From contig NZ_JBMVQZ010000008.1 in assembly GCF_049537155.1 (NCBI RefSeq), positions 123,497-187,496 on the forward strand: a DNA stretch of 64,000 nucleotides, written 5' to 3'. The notes below the pieces were generated by a model. It was given only the letters and a program-made list of their open reading frames with translations. It did not search any database and was not told the DNA's origin. The translations under genes were made by a program, and so were the position numbers. The DNA is from Limisphaera sp049537155. Its GTDB lineage: Bacteria > Verrucomicrobiota > Verrucomicrobiia > Limisphaerales > Limisphaeraceae. This document shows, one piece after another, positions 61,177-64,000 of the stretch (position 1 is its first letter; every line of letters begins with the position of its first letter).

Positions 61177-63858
61177 TCAGGCGGCCACCGGTGATTCGTC
61201 CAGGGTTTGTCGCACCAGCCGGGCCAGTTGACCGGGCGGATAGGGTTTTTGGAGGTAGACGATGCCGGGTCGCTGGAGAAAGTCCTCGCCCACCACGTCG
61301 GCGCTGTAGCCGCTGGTGAAGATGACCTTGAGGTCGGGACGATCCTGCCAGAGCCGTTCGGCCAGTTGCCGCCCGTTCATCCGCCGGGGCATGACGAGGT
61401 CGGTCAGGAGCAGGTGGATTTCGTTGCGGTGGGCAGCCCAGAGTTCGAGGGCTTCGGGTCCATTGGCAGCTTGGATGACGCGGTAGCCAAAGTGTTGGAG
61501 GAGCGCCGCCACCAGGTCGCGCACGGACGGTTCGTCCTCGACGACCAGTATGGTTTCGCGAGTGCCACGGGCTGCCGGTAGGCTGGGAGGTGGCTCGGTG
61601 CCCGGATCGAGGGCCGGTGGGAGGGCGGATTGATGGGGGAGATAAACCCGGAAGGTGCTGCCGCGGCCGACGGTGCTTTCGACTTCGATCCATCCGTCGT
61701 GCTGTTGGACGATTCCGTAGGCGGTGGCCAGCCCCAGGCCGGTCCCTTTGCCCACCTCCTTGGTGGTGAAGAAAGGCTCGAAGATGCGCTTCAGATGCTC
61801 GGGCGGGATGCCGCATCCTGTGTCGACCACTTCCAAACGCACCCAGGGACCGGGTCCGGGTAGGTTTGCGGGGGCGGCTCCGGCACTTTCATGGGAGACC
61901 ACCGCGACGCGGAGTTCGAGTTGGCCGCCCTCGGGCATGGCATCACGCGCGTTGACCACCAGGTTGAGGATGACCTGCTCCAGCATGCCCGGATCGGCGT
62001 GAACCCAGGCGGGTTGGGGCGAGAACTGCAGGCGCAACACGATGTGTTCGCCCAGCACACGGCCCAGCATGCGACTGAGCTGGTGAACCAGCTCGTTGAG
62101 GTCGAGCGTGCGTGGCTGGAGGACCTGGCGCCGGCTGAAGGTGAGCAACTGGCGGGTGAGATTGGCGGCGCGTTCGGCCGCCTGGCTGATTTGTTCAGCC
62201 GCCTGACGCTGGGGAGAGTCCGGCGCGTGCGCCTCCAGAAGGAGGTTGGCGTTGCCCTGGATCACGGTGAGGAGATTGTTGAAGTCGTGAGCCACGCCGC
62301 CGGCCAATTGCCCGATGGCCTCCATTTTCTGGGCATGTCGCAGTTGTTCCTCGAGCGCCTTTTGGGCGGTGAGATCGCGGAAGAGGGTCAGCAGCAGGGT
62401 GGGGCGTTCGGGCGTTTCAATGAAGGAATGGCTCAGTTCGATTTCGCGGACCTGGCCGTTGTGGAGCGGCAGCCGGTGTTGCACGCGGCGTTCCAGGGTG
62501 CGATTGCGAAAATCGCGCTGATATTGGGCCAGCAGCAGGGCACTCCGCGGCCCGGGCGGGTGGATGACCGTGAAAGGTTGCCCCTCCAGTCGGGAACGGT
62601 CCATGTCCACCAGTCTGCAAAAGGCGTCGTTGACCGCCACCAGCCTGCCGTGTTCGTCCGTCAGGCACATGCCGTCGACGGAGTTTTCCCAGACGGAAAA
62701 GAAGAGGCGCTCGGACTCGCGCAGGGCGGACTCGGCCTCCTTCCGGTCGCTGACGTCTCGGACGATCAACAGCACGAACGGTTCTCCGTCGTGGTCCACG
62801 GCGCGGGCCCGGATTTCGACCGGCACGAGCCGGCCCTCGGTGGTGATCCAGTGTGTTTCGGTGGGTGGGGGCGAATCGGCACCGATCTGGCGCCAGAGCA
62901 CGCGTGCAGCGGGCCGATCCGCGTCAGGAAGAAACTCGAACCAGGGCCGGCCCTTCAGGAGCTCGGCGGGGCAACCGGTCAACTGGCGGGCGGCGGCGTT
63001 GGCATCGCGGACGAGACCGTCGAAATCGAGAACGAAAATGGCGTCGGGTGAGTTTTCAAACAGGGCCCGGAAACGCTCCTCGGCCTGCTTGCGCTCGGTG
63101 ATGTCGCGGCAGGTCATCAACAGGCCCGCCAGGTCGGGTTCGCCCAGGCGATTGCAGAGCAGGGATTCCATGCGGCGCCAGCGGCCGTCGCGATGGCACA
63201 TGCGGAATTCGAGCCGGAGGGATTCCGTTCCCGGCGCTTGGACGATTTCGAAGGCGGCCCGCAGCGGACCGACGTCCTCGGGATGGACGAATTCGCACCA
63301 GTCCTGGCCGATCCATCCTTCCGGATCGTAACCCAGGACCGTGCCGGCCGAGGGACTCGCGTACCGGATGCGGCCGTGCGGATCGAGCAGCACCACCAGG
63401 TCCAGCACATTCTCGGTGAGGGCGCGCAGGAGACGTTGCTGGCGGCCGACCTCTTCCTGGAGCTGGAGGAGCCGACGCCGTTCCCGTGCCTGGTGAAGGG
63501 CCCTTTCCAGTGCAGGCAGGAGGCGGTCCGTCCACTGCTTGAGCACGTAATCGGTGGCTCCCTGCCGGAGGCTTTCAACGGCAGCGGCCTCCCCCGCCGT
63601 GCCGGACAGCAGGATGAAGGGAACCTCGGGACGCAGCTGCCGCGCCAGCGCCAGGGCGTCCAGGCCCGAACAGTCGGGCAGGTGATAGTCGCTCAGGATG
63701 AGATCGAACGGCTGTTCGCCGAGGGCATCCCGGAAATCGTCGAGATTGCTGACCGCCGTGATGTGGGCTTCCCATCCGCCTTCCTTGAGCCAGGCGGCCA
63801 CAAAGGCCGCGTAATCCGTGTCGTCCTCCAGATGCAGGATCCTCAGAGGTTCCCCCAT
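61177..63858 (-). CDS. Hybrid PAS-domain histidine kinase with two receiver domains
   Basis: This is a cytoplasmic sensor kinase of 893 residues. Domains in order: receiver (1-125; Glu11-Asp12-Asp13, acceptor Asp57 in LILSDYHLPD); three PAS modules (about 140-257, 262-375, 380-500), each ending in the DITERK-like motif; HisKA with the phosphorylated His524 (AGGVAHDFNNLL); HATPase with Asn636, DTGCGI at 679-684 and GTGLGL at 705-710; and a C-terminal receiver (768-890; acceptor Asp820 in LLLTDLVMP). No membrane segment is seen. It overlaps an upstream partial gene by 16 bases. Confidence 0.93.
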   Translation of the reverse strand: MGEPLRILHLEDDTDYAAFVAAWLKEGGWEAHITAVSNLDDFRDALGEQPFDLILSDYHLPDCSGLDALALARQLRPEVPFILLSGTAGEAAAVESLRQGATDYVLKQWTDRLLPALERALHQARERRRLLQLQEEVGRQQRLLRALTENVLDLVVLLDPHGRIRYASPSAGTVLGYDPEGWIGQDWCEFVHPEDVGPLRAAFEIVQAPGTESLRLEFRMCHRDGRWRRMESLLCNRLGEPDLAGLLMTCRDITERKQAEERFRALFENSPDAIFVLDFDGLVRDANAAARQLTGCPAELLKGRPWFEFLPDADRPAARVLWRQIGADSPPPTETHWITTEGRLVPVEIRARAVDHDGEPFVLLIVRDVSDRKEAESALRESERLFFSVWENSVDGMCLTDEHGRLVAVNDAFCRLVDMDRSRLEGQPFTVIHPPGPRSALLLAQYQRDFRNRTLERRVQHRLPLHNGQVREIELSHSFIETPERPTLLLTLFRDLTAQKALEEQLRHAQKMEAIGQLAGGVAHDFNNLLTVIQGNANLLLEAHAPDSPQRQAAEQISQAAERAANLTRQLLTFSRRQVLQPRTLDLNELVHQLSRMLGRVLGEHIVLRLQFSPQPAWVHADPGMLEQVILNLVVNARDAMPEGGQLELRVAVVSHESAGAAPANLPGPGPWVRLEVVDTGCGIPPEHLKRIFEPFFTTKEVGKGTGLGLATAYGIVQQHDGWIEVESTVGRGSTFRVYLPHQSALPPALDPGTEPPPSLPAARGTRETILVVEDEPSVRDLVAALLQHFGYRVIQAANGPEALELWAAHRNEIHLLLTDLVMPRRMNGRQLAERLWQDRPDLKVIFTSGYSADVVGEDFLQRPGIVYLQKPYPPGQLARLVRQTLDESPVAA

Positions 63859-64000
63859 GCGCGTTGCCTCCGTTCTCGCGTCGCGTGCCTGCGCAGGAGC
63901 AGGAGGGATACCAGTGAACCGGCCGTTCCTGCGGTGTGGATCGCCCAGCGTTTGCGGTGGTTTTTGCGTTCCGGGACAAGGCGGGCGGAGGTCCGTGACC
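63843..64000 (-). CDS. C-terminal end of an unknown gene, cut by window edge
   Basis: On the minus strand an open frame enters from the window edge and ends TGA at 63845-63843, inside the start of the kinase gene, a 16-base overlap typical of an operon. The visible 51 residues include a basic region followed by a hydrophobic helix (WAIHTAGTAGSLVSLLLLRR) and an Arg-rich end. That pattern suggests a membrane-anchored protein, perhaps another signalling protein, but no family can be named. It could also be a shadow frame. Confidence 0.4.
   Translation of the reverse strand, partial: SRTSARLVPERKNHRKRWAIHTAGTAGSLVSLLLLRRHATRERRQRAWGNL

Noticed and set aside
1..64000. tRNA, rRNA or CRISPR features
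   Set aside because: No GGTTCRA-type T-arm with acceptor stems, no rRNA-like sequence, and no regularly spaced direct repeats were found by eye. A tRNAscan-SE and Infernal search would be decisive.
1..64000. Mobile elements or a genomic island
   Set aside because: No transposase, integrase, phage gene or terminal inverted repeats were seen, and the genes are of core type with even codon use.

Overview
The window looks like a piece of a GC-rich chromosome from a member of the Verrucomicrobiota, possibly near Limisphaera or Pedosphaera. This is an inference. It rests on the base composition, on a type II secretion-like prepilin with the long FTLIELLVVIAIIAIL start and a large C-terminal domain, on a DUF3472 protein, on a Lon-domain/DUF1844 pair, and on the general gene content. 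No rRNA, tRNA, CRISPR array, insertion sequence, prophage or integrase was seen. The region reads as core chromosome with many small exported proteins.

Layout. Positions 1-5.1 kb hold an F-type ATP synthase operon on the minus strand (atpB-E-F-H-A-G-D; atpD is cut by the window edge). aroC and eno follow on the plus strand. A membrane glycosyltransferase (8.7-10.3 kb) overlaps a ThuA-like secreted protein tail to tail. An 880-base stretch without a gene precedes a UvrD/Rep-type helicase. A minus-strand cluster moeA-moaC-mogA serves molybdenum cofactor synthesis, and a minus-strand LON-domain/DUF1844 pair follows. On the plus strand come queE, a class III aminotransferase, rsmA, a Nudix hydrolase, a NupC-type nucleoside transporter and a sodium:solute symporter. 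On the minus strand lie pta-hisC and tsaD-hrpB-ykgJ.

The stretch 31.7-44.2 kb is rich in envelope and export genes: a CtpA-type S41 protease, a small lipoprotein, a prepilin-like protein, a large Prc/Tsp-type S41 protease, an Ala-rich exported protein, a LAB_N membrane protein with a zinc ribbon, two small paralogous-looking membrane proteins, a NarL-type response regulator, a DUF3472 protein, a photolyase and another lipoprotein. A DegT-family protein that lacks the PLP lysine, bioB, an M14-type peptidase, a hemerythrin, gcvP and a MidA-type methyltransferase follow.

From 53.3 to 58.8 kb there is a plus-strand run of two PilT-like ATPases, a receiver-like protein without the phospho-acceptor Asp, tlyA, nadK and a LacI-type regulator. 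The window ends with a GspG-like membrane-anchored protein, an RsmB-like methyltransferase, a DUF2905 protein and a large hybrid histidine kinase.

Translational coupling is a theme: six gene junctions share the four-base ATGA overlap. The most unusual signals are a 46-base intergenic repeat present twice (40215 and 44786), each copy carrying Shine-Dalgarno-like sequence and a 10-11 codon reading frame; the DegT protein with Thr in place of the catalytic Lys; the pseudo-receiver behind two pilus-retraction ATPases; and a strongly shortened ATP synthase delta subunit.
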